Source: Archangium sp. (lineage in GTDB: Bacteria > Myxococcota > Myxococcia > Myxococcales > Myxococcaceae). Taken from it: DNA of 64,000 nucleotides. Shown here piece after piece: positions 9,308-17,562 of this stretch (positions are counted from its first letter, which is position 1; each line of letters opens with the position of its first letter). Location of the stretch: positions 1 through 64,000 of the forward strand of contig JAUYRZ010000085.1 in NCBI GenBank assembly GCA_030695565.1, written 5' to 3'. Made by a program: the position numbers and the translations under genes. Below the pieces are notes generated by a model. It was not told the origin of the DNA. It did no database searches and saw nothing but the letters and a program-made list of their open reading frames with translations.

Positions 9308-10657
9308 TCATTTCACGGGGTCGAGTGACGGCGCCGAGGGTGCCGGGGGCGCCACCACCCGCGGCTCGATGCGCACCGTCACCACGCGCGGGCCCTCGGT
9401 GCTCACCGTGACCACCCGGTAGTCATCCATCATCCACACGTCACCGGTGACCGGCACCCGGCCGAGCTTGGCCATCAAGAAGCCGGCGATGGTGGTGACC
9501 TGCGACTTGTCGACGTCGAACTCGACCTCGAGTGTGTGTTCGATGTCGTCGAGCTGCGCGGTACCGGGCAACTCGAGCTTGCCGCCGGGCAGCTTCTGCA
9601 TCGGCTCGACCTTCCGGCCCAGCTCGGCCACCTTGCCGACCAGCTCAGCCACCACGTCCGCCAGGGTGATCAAACCCGACGTGCCACCGTGTTCGTCGAC
9701 CACCACGGCGATCTGCTTGTTGCGCCGCTTGAACTCGTTGAGCAGCTGATCGAGCGTGATGTTCTCCGGCACGAACAACACCGGCCGCTGCACCTGGCTG
9801 AGCGACTTCAGCTCGTGCCGACCGTGCAGATAGAACAGGTCCTTCACGTTGATCAGCCCCTCGACGCGATCGAGCGAGCCGCGAATCACCGGCACCCAGG
9901 TGTGGCCCGCCGCGTACGCCGCCGCGAGGTTCTCCTCGAGGGTCAGCTCGAGATCGAGCGCCTTCATCTGAGAGCGCGGCACCAGCACCTGGCGCGCCGT
10001 CTTCTCCATCATCGACAACGCGCGTTGGAGCAGCTCGGCCTGCTGCTTCTGCAACCCGCCCGCCTCTGCCGACGAAGTGAAGATCATGCGCAGCTCGTCT
10101 TGAGAGAGCGCCTCTTCGTGTTCCGCGTTCGCGCCGTCGAGCCCCAGCAGCTTGAGCACCAGCTTGGTGCCGCCGTTGAGCAGCGCGATCACCGGGTAGA
10201 ACAGCACGTAGAAGACCCGCATCGGCCAGGCGAGGAACAACGCCGTGCCCTCCGCGCGCGTGATCGCCACCGTCTTGGGCACCTGCTCACCGACCACGAT
10301 GTGCAGGAAGGTGATGATGCCGAACGCGAACACCACGCCGACGGTGTGCGCGATGGCCTGCGCGGTCTGGGTCGACGGCGCGATGCGCAGCAGCAGCGGC
10401 TCGATCAACCCCGCGAACGCCGGCTCACCCACCCAGCCCAGCGCCAGCGACGCGAGCGTGATGCCCACCTGCGAGGCCGACAGCCAGATGTCGAGGTTCT
10501 TGCGCATGGTGAGCGCGAGCTCCGCGCCCGACTTGCCCTGCTCGACCAGCGATTCGAGCTGCGTCTGGCGCACCTTCACCAGCGCGAACTCGATCGCCAC
10601 GAAGAAACCGTTGGCGAACACGAGCGCCAACGCGAGGAACAACGCTCCGAGTTCCAT
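9308..10657 (-). CDS. CNNM/CBS-domain membrane protein (HlyC/CorC-type)
   Basis: A 449-residue protein with the classic three-part build of the hemolysin/CNNM family. An N-terminal DUF21/CNNM membrane domain (about 1-190) carries hydrophobic segments around 3-22, 55-85, 95-130 and 140-170. A pair of CBS domains follows (about 205-330, including VVVDEHGGTSGLITLADVV). A CorC_HlyC C-terminal domain lies at about 350-435, followed by an Ala-Pro tail. Family members are linked to magnesium or cobalt handling and are gated by nucleotide binding to the CBS pair; the transported ion here is inferred. The ATG lies directly after the stop of the upstream TPR gene (TAGATG), so the two are very likely cotranscribed and translationally linked. 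Length and domain order are normal. Confidence 0.9.
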   Translation of the reverse strand: MELGALFLALALVFANGFFVAIEFALVKVRQTQLESLVEQGKSGAELALTMRKNLDIWLSASQVGITLASLALGWVGEPAFAGLIEPLLLRIAPSTQTAQAIAHTVGVVFAFGIITFLHIVVGEQVPKTVAITRAEGTALFLAWPMRVFYVLFYPVIALLNGGTKLVLKLLGLDGANAEHEEALSQDELRMIFTSSAEAGGLQKQQAELLQRALSMMEKTARQVLVPRSQMKALDLELTLEENLAAAYAAGHTWVPVIRGSLDRVEGLINVKDLFYLHGRHELKSLSQVQRPVLFVPENITLDQLLNEFKRRNKQIAVVVDEHGGTSGLITLADVVAELVGKVAELGRKVEPMQKLPGGKLELPGTAQLDDIEHTLEVEFDVDKSQVTTIAGFLMAKLGRVPVTGDVWMMDDYRVVTVSTEGPRVVTVRIEPRVVAPPAPSAPSLDPVK

Positions 10658-11473
10658 CTAGCGGAGCGCCTCGAACTCGGCCTCGCCCTCGAGCGCCTCG
10701 AACATGGGGTCTGCCTTCAGCCAGCTGCTGACCTTGGTGCGATCGACCTGGAGAGCCATCTTCAGGTGCTCGATGGCGTCGGCCTTGCGGCCCCACTGCG
10801 CGTAGAGCGCGGCGAGGTTGTACACGAGCAGCAGGTCGTCACCCTTGAGCGCCCGGGCCTTCTCATACGATCGTTCGGCCTCTTCGTAGAAGCCCTTCTG
10901 GGCGTAGCAGATGCCCAAGTCGAGCCAGGCTTCGAAGTTGTCCGGCTCGAGCCGGGTGACGTCTTTGAGCTGGGTGATGGCTGAGCGGTAGTCGCCTTCG
11001 TCCATCTGCAGGCCCGCCAGCTCGTGCCGCGGAAACGGATCGGTCGGCTCGAGCTCGATGGCCGTGCGCAGCTCTTTGACCGCTTCTTCCGTGCGCCCCG
11101 CATCGGCGTAGGTGAGGCCCAGGTTCAAGTGCGCGTCGGGGTAATCGGGCTCGAGCTCGATGGCGGTCTGGTACTCGCTGATGGCGAAGTCGAGCGCGTG
11201 CGCCGAGAGGAAGCAGGCGAGGTTGTAGTGCGCGGTGGCGCTCTCCGGCTCGAGGCGCAACGAGACGAGGTACGCATCGAGCGCATCACGGAACTGCTTC
11301 TTTTCCGCGAAGACGGTGGCGAGGTTGTCGTGCGCGTGCGACGAGTTCGGATCGAGCTCGATGGCCTTCTTGAACTCCTTGAGGGCCTCGTCGAGCCACC
11401 CCCGATCGGCCAGTTCGATGCCGCGCGAGTTGTGCTCGTCGGATGAAGCGATGGAGTCCTTCTCTCGAGCCAT
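10658..11473 (-). CDS. TPR-repeat protein
   Basis: A 271-residue protein made almost entirely of tetratricopeptide repeats, about six 34-residue units. Each shows the W/Y-x-x-L/I/Y...G/A-x-x-x-A...A-x-P spacing, for example around 'A.YNLACFL', 'AHLNLGLTYAD' and 'AWLDLGICYAQ'. There is no signal peptide or membrane segment, so it is probably cytoplasmic and scaffolds protein contacts. The last residues (from 'VSSWLKADPMFEAL') match the terminal segment often seen in myxobacterial TPR proteins. Its stop codon abuts the ATG of the CNNM/CBS gene, suggesting the two work together, but the partner is not known. It is divergent from the CapA-type gene with only 21 nt between starts. No clear Shine-Dalgarno precedes the ATG, so the start is less certain than the family. 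Confidence 0.85.
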   Translation of the reverse strand: MAREKDSIASSDEHNSRGIELADRGWLDEALKEFKKAIELDPNSSHAHDNLATVFAEKKQFRDALDAYLVSLRLEPESATAHYNLACFLSAHALDFAISEYQTAIELEPDYPDAHLNLGLTYADAGRTEEAVKELRTAIELEPTDPFPRHELAGLQMDEGDYRSAITQLKDVTRLEPDNFEAWLDLGICYAQKGFYEEAERSYEKARALKGDDLLLVYNLAALYAQWGRKADAIEHLKMALQVDRTKVSSWLKADPMFEALEGEAEFEALR

Positions 11474-11494
11474 GCAGGATGCTCACTAACAAGA

Positions 11495-12604
11495 ATGATC
11501 GCCCTCGTCCTGCCACTGTTGATCTCCGCTGCTCCGCCGGAAGTTTCGGTGCTCGTCTCGGGCGACGTCACGCTCGGCTATCACTACGAGGAATACGTCG
11601 ACGAACAGGTCAAGAAGGGCAAGCCGAAGGACGACATGCTCGCCTGGGGCTTCGCCAAAGTACGGCCGCTCACCACGAAAGCAGACCTCTTCGTGGTCAA
11701 CCTGGAGTGCCCCTTCACCGAGCGGGGCGAGAAGATCGCCAAGAACTTCAACTTCCGCGCGCGGCCTGAGTTGGTGGCAGCGCTCATCTCGGGCGGCGTC
11801 GACGTGGTCAGCCTCGCGAACAACCACATGATCGATTACGGCCCCGAAGGCCTCTTCGACACCATCAGCACGCTCGACACGCACGGCATCGTGCACTTCG
11901 GCGCGGCCCGCACGCTGGTCGAAGCCCGCGCGCCGGCGATCGTAGAGAAGAAGGGCGTGACCATCGCCTTCCTGGGCTACTTCTTCTTAGGCGACCGCAA
12001 CATCGAGCCCGCGCAGGTGATCGCCACTGGTGATCAGCCCGGCGTGGCAGGGCACTTCAGCGATACCGCCGCGCTCAAGGAGATGCTGGCCGCCGACATT
12101 CGCGCCGCGAAGCTCAAGGCCGATCACGTGATCCCCTTCTTTCACTGGGGCCGGGAGAGCAAGGGCCAGCCCGAGCCGTACCAAATCGAAGTCGCGCACG
12201 CGGCCGTGGAGGCCGGCGCGTCGGCGGTGCTCGGCTCACACCCCCACGTGCTGCAGGGCATGGAGCTCTACAAAGGGGCGCCCATCGTCTACTCGCTGGG
12301 CAATTTCGTTTTTGGCGGCAACTGGGACCCGAAAGACAAACGCACCGCGCTGGTCGAGCTGAAGCTCACCAAGACGGCCGTGAAGGCGATCAAGGTGATC
12401 CCGGCCTACAGCGACGCGTTTCCAGAGGTGCCGGTGCAGCCGTATCTCGCTGAAGGTGAAAAGGCAGACGCCGTGCTGCAGCACCTCGCCAGACTCTCCA
12501 GCGGTTTTCCGGCCACCATTCCGCAGCTCAAAAGCATCAAGCCGGCCCCGGACGAAGTTCGTCCAGATGCCGGCTCGAGTCTTCCTGCCGACGCAGGGAA
12601 GTGA
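11495..12604 (+). CDS. CapA-family (PGA_cap) metallophosphatase-like protein
   Basis: A 369-residue protein with a short N-terminal hydrophobic signal (about 1-13), then the conserved blocks of the CapA/PgsA family: SGDVTLG (about 23), a VVNLECP strand, ANNHMIDYG (about 108-116), IPFFHWGRE and GSHPHVLQG (about 248-256). The Asp, Asn and His residues in these blocks form the two-metal site of the calcineurin-like fold. Family members include capsule poly-gamma-glutamate factors and many exported phosphoesterases. No cap genes are adjacent, so a role in poly-glutamate capsule is not implied. The C-terminal tail ends in an Asp-Ala-Gly-Ser linker. It converges on the small basic-protein gene, whose stop lies 4 nt away. 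Confidence 0.85.
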   Translation: MIALVLPLLISAAPPEVSVLVSGDVTLGYHYEEYVDEQVKKGKPKDDMLAWGFAKVRPLTTKADLFVVNLECPFTERGEKIAKNFNFRARPELVAALISGGVDVVSLANNHMIDYGPEGLFDTISTLDTHGIVHFGAARTLVEARAPAIVEKKGVTIAFLGYFFLGDRNIEPAQVIATGDQPGVAGHFSDTAALKEMLAADIRAAKLKADHVIPFFHWGRESKGQPEPYQIEVAHAAVEAGASAVLGSHPHVLQGMELYKGAPIVYSLGNFVFGGNWDPKDKRTALVELKLTKTAVKAIKVIPAYSDAFPEVPVQPYLAEGEKADAVLQHLARLSSGFPATIPQLKSIKPAPDEVRPDAGSSLPADAGK

Positions 12605-12608
12605 GGTC

Positions 12609-12725
12609 TTAGTACTTGCCCTTGGCCTTGCGCGCGCGCACGCGACGGCGCTTGAGGACGCCCTTCTTGACCTTGGCCCGGTTCTTCAGCTTCTTCTTGC
12701 TCCGGTTCGACTTGACTGCCGGCAT
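12609..12725 (-). CDS. 38-residue highly basic small protein
   Basis: A short gene with ATG at 12725 preceded by GGAGAA at a 4-nt spacing, and TAA at 12609. The product is 38 residues, of which 12 are Lys and 7 are Arg, with runs such as SKKKLKNR and LKRRRVRAR and a C-terminal GKY. This composition is typical of small ribosomal or other nucleic-acid-binding proteins, and it lies beside the release-factor gene prfA, transcribed in the opposite direction. I do not recognise it as a named ribosomal protein (it does not match L34, L36 or THX). The strong ribosome-binding site and the lack of any overlapping gene support it being real; the function is inferred from composition only. Confidence 0.7.
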   Translation of the reverse strand: MPAVKSNRSKKKLKNRAKVKKGVLKRRRVRARKAKGKY

Positions 12726-12860
12726 GGCGTTCTCCGTAGGGGTGCTGCGTTGAGTGAGAGGCGCTGACTACATGAGCGGGCCCCCAGCGGCAACACCGGA
12801 GCGCAGACCCAGCAATACAGGGTTGCTCGCCAAGGGGCCTGCGCGTACATCGCCCGCGCC

Positions 12861-13937
12861 TTGAACGAGAAGCTCGACGACGTCGAACAGCGCTTCGAGC
12901 GACTGACTGCCGACCTCTCCAACCCGGCCGTGATCGCCGATTCGACCCGGTTGCGGGCGTTGTCCCGCGAGCGCGCCAGCATCGAGAAGCTGGTCGAGTC
13001 GTACCGGGCCTACAAGAAGGTGCTGGAAGAGCTCAAGGGCAACGAAGAGCTGCTCGAGTCGGGCGACGCTGAGTTCAAGGCCATGGCGCGCGACGAGCTG
13101 CCTGCCCTCAAGGCCCGCCGGGCCGAGATGGAGGAAGAGCTCAAGCTGCTCCTGCTCCCCAAGGATCCCAACGACGAGAAGAACGTGATCGTCGAGTTCC
13201 GCTCGGCGGCCGGTGGTGACGAAGCCGCGCTGTTCGCTGAAGAGGTCATGCAGATGTACCTGCGCTACGCCCAGAAGCGCGGCTGGCAGGCCGAGATCAT
13301 GGACATCAGCCAGGGCAACCAGGGCGGCATCACCGGCGCCACCATCACCCTGTCGGGCGACTCCGTGTATTCCTCGATGAAGTGGGAGTCAGGCGTGCAC
13401 CGGGTGCAGCGCGTGCCCGCCACCGAGACACAGGGTCGCATTCACACCAGCACCATCACGGTGGCGGTAATGCCCGAGGCCGAAGAGGCCGACGTGACCA
13501 TCAACCCCGCCGACATCGAGCTGCAGGTGATGCGCTCGACGGGCGCGGGTGGGCAGAGCGTGAACACCACCGACTCCGCGGTGCGCCTGATTCACAAGCC
13601 CACCGGCATCGTCGTGAAGTGCCAGCAGGAGAAGAGCCAGCTCAAGAACCGGGTGATGGCCATGAAGATGCTGCGCACCCGGCTCTACGAAGCCGAGCAG
13701 GAAAAGATCCGCAGCGAGCGTGACGCCCTCCGCAAGGGTCACGTGGGCAGCGGCGATCGCAGCGAGAAGATCCGCACCTACAACTTCCCCCAGGATCGGC
13801 TGACCGATCACCGCATCGGCTACACCCGGCACAACCTGCCTGCGGTGATGGCCGGCGAGCTGGAAGAGATGGTCTCGGCGCTCCGCACCTACTTCCGCGC
13901 GGAAGCGCTCAAGCAGCAGGAAGAGAGCGGCCGTTGA
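12861..13937 (+). CDS. prfA: Peptide chain release factor 1
   Basis: A 358-residue class I release factor, the usual RF1 length, starting at TTG ([15 protein letters not shown]). It has the N-terminal helical domain, the [14 protein letters not shown] segment, and the invariant GGQ loop at residues 230-232 inside [16 protein letters not shown], which is placed in the peptidyl-transferase centre to trigger hydrolysis. The anticodon-like loop contains PATETQGR, the PxT-type tripeptide that distinguishes RF1 (UAA/UAG) from RF2 (SPF type). No clear Shine-Dalgarno precedes the TTG. The stop overlaps the TTG of prmC, whose product methylates the GGQ glutamine, so enzyme and substrate are coupled. 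Confidence 0.97.
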   Translation: MNEKLDDVEQRFERLTADLSNPAVIADSTRLRALSRERASIEKLVESYRAYKKVLEELKGNEELLESGDAEFKAMARDELPALKARRAEMEEELKLLLLPKDPNDEKNVIVEFRSAAGGDEAALFAEEVMQMYLRYAQKRGWQAEIMDISQGNQGGITGATITLSGDSVYSSMKWESGVHRVQRVPATETQGRIHTSTITVAVMPEAEEADVTINPADIELQVMRSTGAGGQSVNTTDSAVRLIHKPTGIVVKCQQEKSQLKNRVMAMKMLRTRLYEAEQEKIRSERDALRKGHVGSGDRSEKIRTYNFPQDRLTDHRIGYTRHNLPAVMAGELEEMVSALRTYFRAEALKQQEESGR

Positions 13938-14803
13938 GCGACCAGGCGTGGACGATTCGCAAAGTGCTGGAGTGGACGCGCGGTCACTTCGACAAGCAGG
14001 ACATCGACGATCCGCGGCTGACCTCGGAGATCCTGCTGGGGCACGTGCTCTCGCTGCCCCGGGTGAAGCTGTACATGGATCTCGATCGGCCCCTCTCGAA
14101 AGACGAGCTGGCCACCTACCGCGCGCTCATTCAGCGCCGCCTGGCCTTCGAGCCCACGCAGTACCTGGTGGGCTTCAAGGAGTTCTACGGCCGCCGCTTC
14201 ACGGTCGACCAACGCGTGCTGATTCCGCGCAGTGAGACCGAGCTGCTGGTGGAAGCCGTGCTGCATGACGTGAAGAAAGACGCGCCCTCGCGGGTGCTCG
14301 ACGTGTGCACGGGTTCGGGCTGCATCGCGGTCACCATCGCGGCCGAACGGCCACAGGCTTCGGTGTGGGCGACCGACCTCATGCCGGGAGCGATCGCGGT
14401 CGCGAAGAGCAACGCGGAGACCCACCAGGTCGATGGCCGGGTGACCTTCTTCCAGGGCGATCTGCTGGCGGCGGTGCCTGCGGGCACGCGGTTCGACGTG
14501 ATCGTCTCCAACCCGCCGTACGTGAAGACGGGTGAACTCGCGACCTTGCAGAAGGAAGTGCGCCAGGAGCCGCGCGAGGCGCTCGATGGCGGCCCCGAAG
14601 GCGTGACGTTGATCGCCCGCCTGGTGACCGACGCCCTGCCCCTCCTCAAGCCCGGCGGCCTCCTTGCAATGGAGATCGGCGAGGACGAAGGCACCGCGGT
14701 CAGGGAGCTGTTGACGCGGGCGGGTTACCACGACGTGAAGATTGAGAAGGACCTCGCCCGGCATGAGCGGTTGGCGCTCGGGCGAGCCCCTTCGAAGGAG
14801 TGA
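13934..14803 (+). CDS. prmC: Release factor glutamine methyltransferase
   Basis: PrmC (HemK) N5-methylates the glutamine of the GGQ motif in release factors. The 289-residue protein has the N-terminal helical substrate-binding domain (about 1-75, with '[12 protein letters not shown]' and FEPTQYLVG) and a class I SAM-binding fold. Motif I is [13 protein letters not shown] and the catalytic NPPY motif is at 193-196, which holds the glutamine amide. A TTG start overlaps the prfA stop by 4 nt (TTGA), a translational-coupling arrangement that fits its substrate being the protein encoded just upstream. The murA start lies 1 nt after its stop. Confidence 0.96.
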   Translation: MSDQAWTIRKVLEWTRGHFDKQDIDDPRLTSEILLGHVLSLPRVKLYMDLDRPLSKDELATYRALIQRRLAFEPTQYLVGFKEFYGRRFTVDQRVLIPRSETELLVEAVLHDVKKDAPSRVLDVCTGSGCIAVTIAAERPQASVWATDLMPGAIAVAKSNAETHQVDGRVTFFQGDLLAAVPAGTRFDVIVSNPPYVKTGELATLQKEVRQEPREALDGGPEGVTLIARLVTDALPLLKPGGLLAMEIGEDEGTAVRELLTRAGYHDVKIEKDLARHERLALGRAPSKE

Positions 14804-14804
14804 A

Positions 14805-16076
14805 ATGGACGCGATTCTCATCAAGGGCAACGGGCCGCTGAAGGGCGAGACGTACGCCTCGGGCGCCAAGAACGCCGCGCTGCCGATTCTGGCCAGCTCG
14901 CTGCTCGCCGCGGGCGAACACACCTTCCGCAACGTGCCGGGCCTGGCCGACGTGAAGACCATGCTCCAGGTGCTCGACACCATGGGCTGCGAGACCGAGC
15001 GCCTGACGGGCAAGAAGTCAGACGTGGTCACCATCAAGGTGCCCAGCAAGGGCGTGACGCCCGAAGCGCCGTACGAGCTGGTCAAGACCATGCGCGCGTC
15101 GGTGCTGGTGCTCGGCCCCCTGCTCGCCCGCTACGGCCGCGCGCGCGTGTCGATGCCCGGCGGTTGTGCGATCGGCGCCCGCCCCATCGATCAACACTTG
15201 AAGGGCCTGGCGGCGCTCGGCGCGGAGATCGAGCTGCAAGAAGGCTACGTGGAAGCGCGGGCCAAGCGGCTCAAGGGCGGCACGGTCACCTTCGACATGA
15301 TCACCGTCACCGGCACCGAGAACGTGCTGATGGCCGCCGTGCTGGCGAAGGGCCGCAGCCTCATCGAGAACGCCGCGCGCGAACCGGAGATCGAAGAGCT
15401 GGCCCGGGTGCTCAACAAGATGGGCGCGCAGATCAGCGGCGCGGGCAGCGACATCATCACGGTCGACGGCGTCGACGAGCTGAAGGCCGTCGACCACGCG
15501 ATCATTCCCGACCGCATCGAAGCGGGCACGCTGTTGGTGGCGGCCGCGATCACCGGCGGCGACGTGCTGGTCAAACGCACCGCGCCCGAACACCTCGAGC
15601 CGGTGATCCACAAGCTGCGCGAAGCCGGCTGCCACATCACCGTCGAAGGTGACGGCGTGCGCTGCGTGGCCAAAGAGCGCCTGCGCGGGGTCGACATCAA
15701 GACCCGCGAGCACCCCGGCTTCCCCACCGACATGCAGGCGCAGCTGATGGCGCTGCTCTGCACGGCCCAGGGGACGTCGGTGATCACCGAGAACATCTTC
15801 GAGAACCGCTTCATGCACGTGGCCGAGCTGCGTCGGATGGGCGCCGACATCACGGTCGACGGACACACGGCCGTGGTTCGGGGCACCTCCCGGCTTTCGG
15901 GGGCCCCGGTGATGGCCACCGACCTGCGCGCCTCGGCTTCGTTGGTCCTCGCGGGGCTCTGCGCCGAGGGAAAGACCACCGTGGGCCGCGTGTACCACCT
16001 CGATCGTGGGTATGAACGGCTCGAGAAAAAGCTCCGGGGACTGGGCGCAGACATCCGCCGGGTGAAAGAGCATTGA
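14805..16076 (+). CDS. murA: UDP-N-acetylglucosamine 1-carboxyvinyltransferase
   Basis: MurA transfers enolpyruvate from PEP to UDP-GlcNAc, the first committed step of peptidoglycan synthesis, in the cytoplasm. The ATG at 14805 is chosen because AAGGAG is 5 nt upstream; an in-frame upstream start would reach into prmC. The 423-residue product begins [15 protein letters not shown] and has [14 protein letters not shown], the catalytic Cys at 121 in [13 protein letters not shown] (the residue attacked by fosfomycin in other MurA enzymes), and a late [12 protein letters not shown] motif. Length and motif order are normal. It is the third gene of a tight prfA-prmC-murA operon. Confidence 0.97.
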   Translation: MDAILIKGNGPLKGETYASGAKNAALPILASSLLAAGEHTFRNVPGLADVKTMLQVLDTMGCETERLTGKKSDVVTIKVPSKGVTPEAPYELVKTMRASVLVLGPLLARYGRARVSMPGGCAIGARPIDQHLKGLAALGAEIELQEGYVEARAKRLKGGTVTFDMITVTGTENVLMAAVLAKGRSLIENAAREPEIEELARVLNKMGAQISGAGSDIITVDGVDELKAVDHAIIPDRIEAGTLLVAAAITGGDVLVKRTAPEHLEPVIHKLREAGCHITVEGDGVRCVAKERLRGVDIKTREHPGFPTDMQAQLMALLCTAQGTSVITENIFENRFMHVAELRRMGADITVDGHTAVVRGTSRLSGAPVMATDLRASASLVLAGLCAEGKTTVGRVYHLDRGYERLEKKLRGLGADIRRVKEH

Positions 16077-16105
16077 CACCCGGCCCATCGGTCAGCTGGA
16101 CGATT

Positions 16106-16142
16106 GAGCGACGACGCTCCTTGCGTTCGATGATCGTCGCTC
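16106..16142. repeat. 9-bp inverted repeat after murA
   Basis: GAGCGACGA at 16106-16114 is matched by TCGTCGCTC at 16134-16142 with a 19-nt loop. There is no T-tract, so it may be a weak terminator, an mRNA 3' stabiliser or an operator for the following zinc-ribbon gene; the sequence does not decide. Confidence 0.5.
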
Positions 16143-16185
16143 GCTACGCTTGTCTCTCCACTCAACACAGGAGCAGAGCAAAAAA

Positions 16186-16584
16186 ATGATGTGCCCGAGC
16201 TGCGGCGTCGACATGATCGATCTCGAAGGTGAAGATCAGACGTTCCGCAAGTGCAGTGAGTGCGGAGGCCTCTGGGTCGACGTCTCAGATCTGAACCGCA
16301 TGTTGCTGCACCACAACCTTCCCGGCCTCGAGAGCATTGGCGGGAAGGTAGAGCCTGACGCCATGTGCGGTCAGTGCGCCGATTGCCTCGTGGACCTCGT
16401 TCGAGTGGTGGGTGGCGAAAAGGCCAACCCGCTCAGCTACGACACCTGTGAGTCGTGCGGCGGGATCTTCCTCGAGTCGGAGTTCGCTGAAGCCAGCGAC
16501 TACGCCTCCGCCAAGAAGGAGATCATCGGGTTCTTCACCCGCTTCTCCTCGCGCGGGAAGAAGAAGGCCGCCGTTCACGCCTAG
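16186..16584 (+). CDS. Double zf-TFIIB-type zinc-ribbon protein
   Basis: I place the start at the ATG-ATG at 16186 (AGGAG 12 nt upstream); a TTG at 16150 would add 12 residues without family support. The 132-residue product begins MMCPSCGVDM and has two zinc-ribbon units. The first uses CPSC...CSECGGLWVD (about 3-30). The second uses CGQCADC...CESCGGIFLE (about 60-100). The CxECGGxWxD signature belongs to the zf-TFIIB family of small proteins of unknown function. The C-terminus is basic (RGKKKAAVHA). There is no signal peptide, so it is probably cytoplasmic. It faces the discoidin-like gene convergently across a strong hairpin. Confidence 0.8.
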   Translation: MMCPSCGVDMIDLEGEDQTFRKCSECGGLWVDVSDLNRMLLHHNLPGLESIGGKVEPDAMCGQCADCLVDLVRVVGGEKANPLSYDTCESCGGIFLESEFAEASDYASAKKEIIGFFTRFSSRGKKKAAVHA

Positions 16585-16588
16585 TTCT

Positions 16589-16658
16589 CCCTGAGGGCCT
16601 GAGGTCGACCCGTATTGCCGGTGATATCGCCAGCAATACGGGTGGTCTCCGCTCAGGG
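16589..16658. terminator. Bidirectional nested hairpin between convergent genes
   Basis: A perfect 10-bp stem CCCGTATTGC / GCAATACGGG (16609-16618 and 16633-16642) is flanked by an outer CCCTGAG / CTCAGGG pair (16589-16595 and 16652-16658). It lies between the stops of the convergent genes at 16584 and 16653. There is no long T-run on either side, so termination is inferred from symmetry and position. Confidence 0.55.
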
Positions 16659-17495
16659 CACGCTGCGCCAATCGCCCTTCAGATCCTCGGGCAACTCGCC
16701 CTCGAAGGTGAGCGTGTGCCCAGCCTTCTTGCCCGGGTCGCGGCTGAACTTCACGCCGTGCTTCTTGCCGCCGATCTCGAACACGATCCGCGAGCTCGAC
16801 GCGTCGTAGGTGCCCGTCACCACCTTCTCCTTGTTGCGGGTGGTGTCGAACGGCTCGTAGCTGTAGCGGAACGTGCCGTCGAAGTTGAGCGAGAGAAACC
16901 GATCAGGCGTGCCGGCGAAGCCCGCGTACCAGGTGCCCATCACCACCGCGGTGGCCTTGTCGTACTTGAGCTTGGTGGTGAGCCACGGGCCGTTGAGCGC
17001 CTTGCCCTCCGAGACGAACACGATGTCGGTCACGCACACCGACGCGTCGGGATCTTCTGCCGGGTAGTGATCGAGGATCTCGACGGTGAAGCGGCTGCCC
17101 AGCATCGGCGGGTTGAGGGGCACGCTCTGCGCCCCGCGCACGTCTTCGATCAACAGCGTCTGCGACTGCTTGCCGCTGCGAATGACGATCTTCCGGGCGC
17201 GCGAGTAGTCGTTCCACGTGTTCGCGTCGAAGTTGTTGCCCGAGTTGATGCGCAGCTCATCGAGGCGCACCGGGCCGTTGAAGCCGAAGGTGAGCAGCTC
17301 GTTGAGCGGATCCGATGTGGCGCTGCACCAGGCCGTGGCGTCACGCGCGTCGAGCAGGTTGAGCGGCTGATAGAGCGTCGGCCGGGAGTCCTTCTTGAAA
17401 TAGTTGGTGGCCTGCGCGTAGCCGATGCTCCCGGCGCTCACGGGGGCGGCGACGAGCGCGGCGATCGCTCCGGTGACCAGTCTGAGGGTCGACAT
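16653..17495 (-). CDS. Secreted F5/8 type C (discoidin)-like protein
   Basis: The ATG at 17495 gives a Sec signal peptide (MSTLRLVTGAIAALVAAPVSAG); an open upstream extension reads through the divergent gene's region and is unlikely. The mature part (about 22-165) resembles a discoidin/NADase-type glycan-binding jelly-roll. It has the Asn-aligned 'NLLDARDATAWCS' start, an internal 'RLDELRINSGNNFD' strand, and a closing 'VCVTDIVFVSEGK' with the Cys pair near both ends. Such domains bind carbohydrate or phospholipid. The C-terminal third (about 170-280) is a separate beta-rich domain resembling small lipocalin-like 'GTWYAGFAGTPDRFLSLNFDG' modules. It is divergent from the PPC-repeat lipoprotein gene, 67 nt apart. 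The binding target is unknown. Confidence 0.75.
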   Translation of the reverse strand: MSTLRLVTGAIAALVAAPVSAGSIGYAQATNYFKKDSRPTLYQPLNLLDARDATAWCSATSDPLNELLTFGFNGPVRLDELRINSGNNFDANTWNDYSRARKIVIRSGKQSQTLLIEDVRGAQSVPLNPPMLGSRFTVEILDHYPAEDPDASVCVTDIVFVSEGKALNGPWLTTKLKYDKATAVVMGTWYAGFAGTPDRFLSLNFDGTFRYSYEPFDTTRNKEKVVTGTYDASSSRIVFEIGGKKHGVKFSRDPGKKAGHTLTFEGELPEDLKGDWRSVP

Positions 17496-17562
17496 GCCGC
17501 CCACTATGCCACGGAACATTTCCGCCCTTGCGGTGTTCCGTCTGCGTGGCATGACGCCCCGC

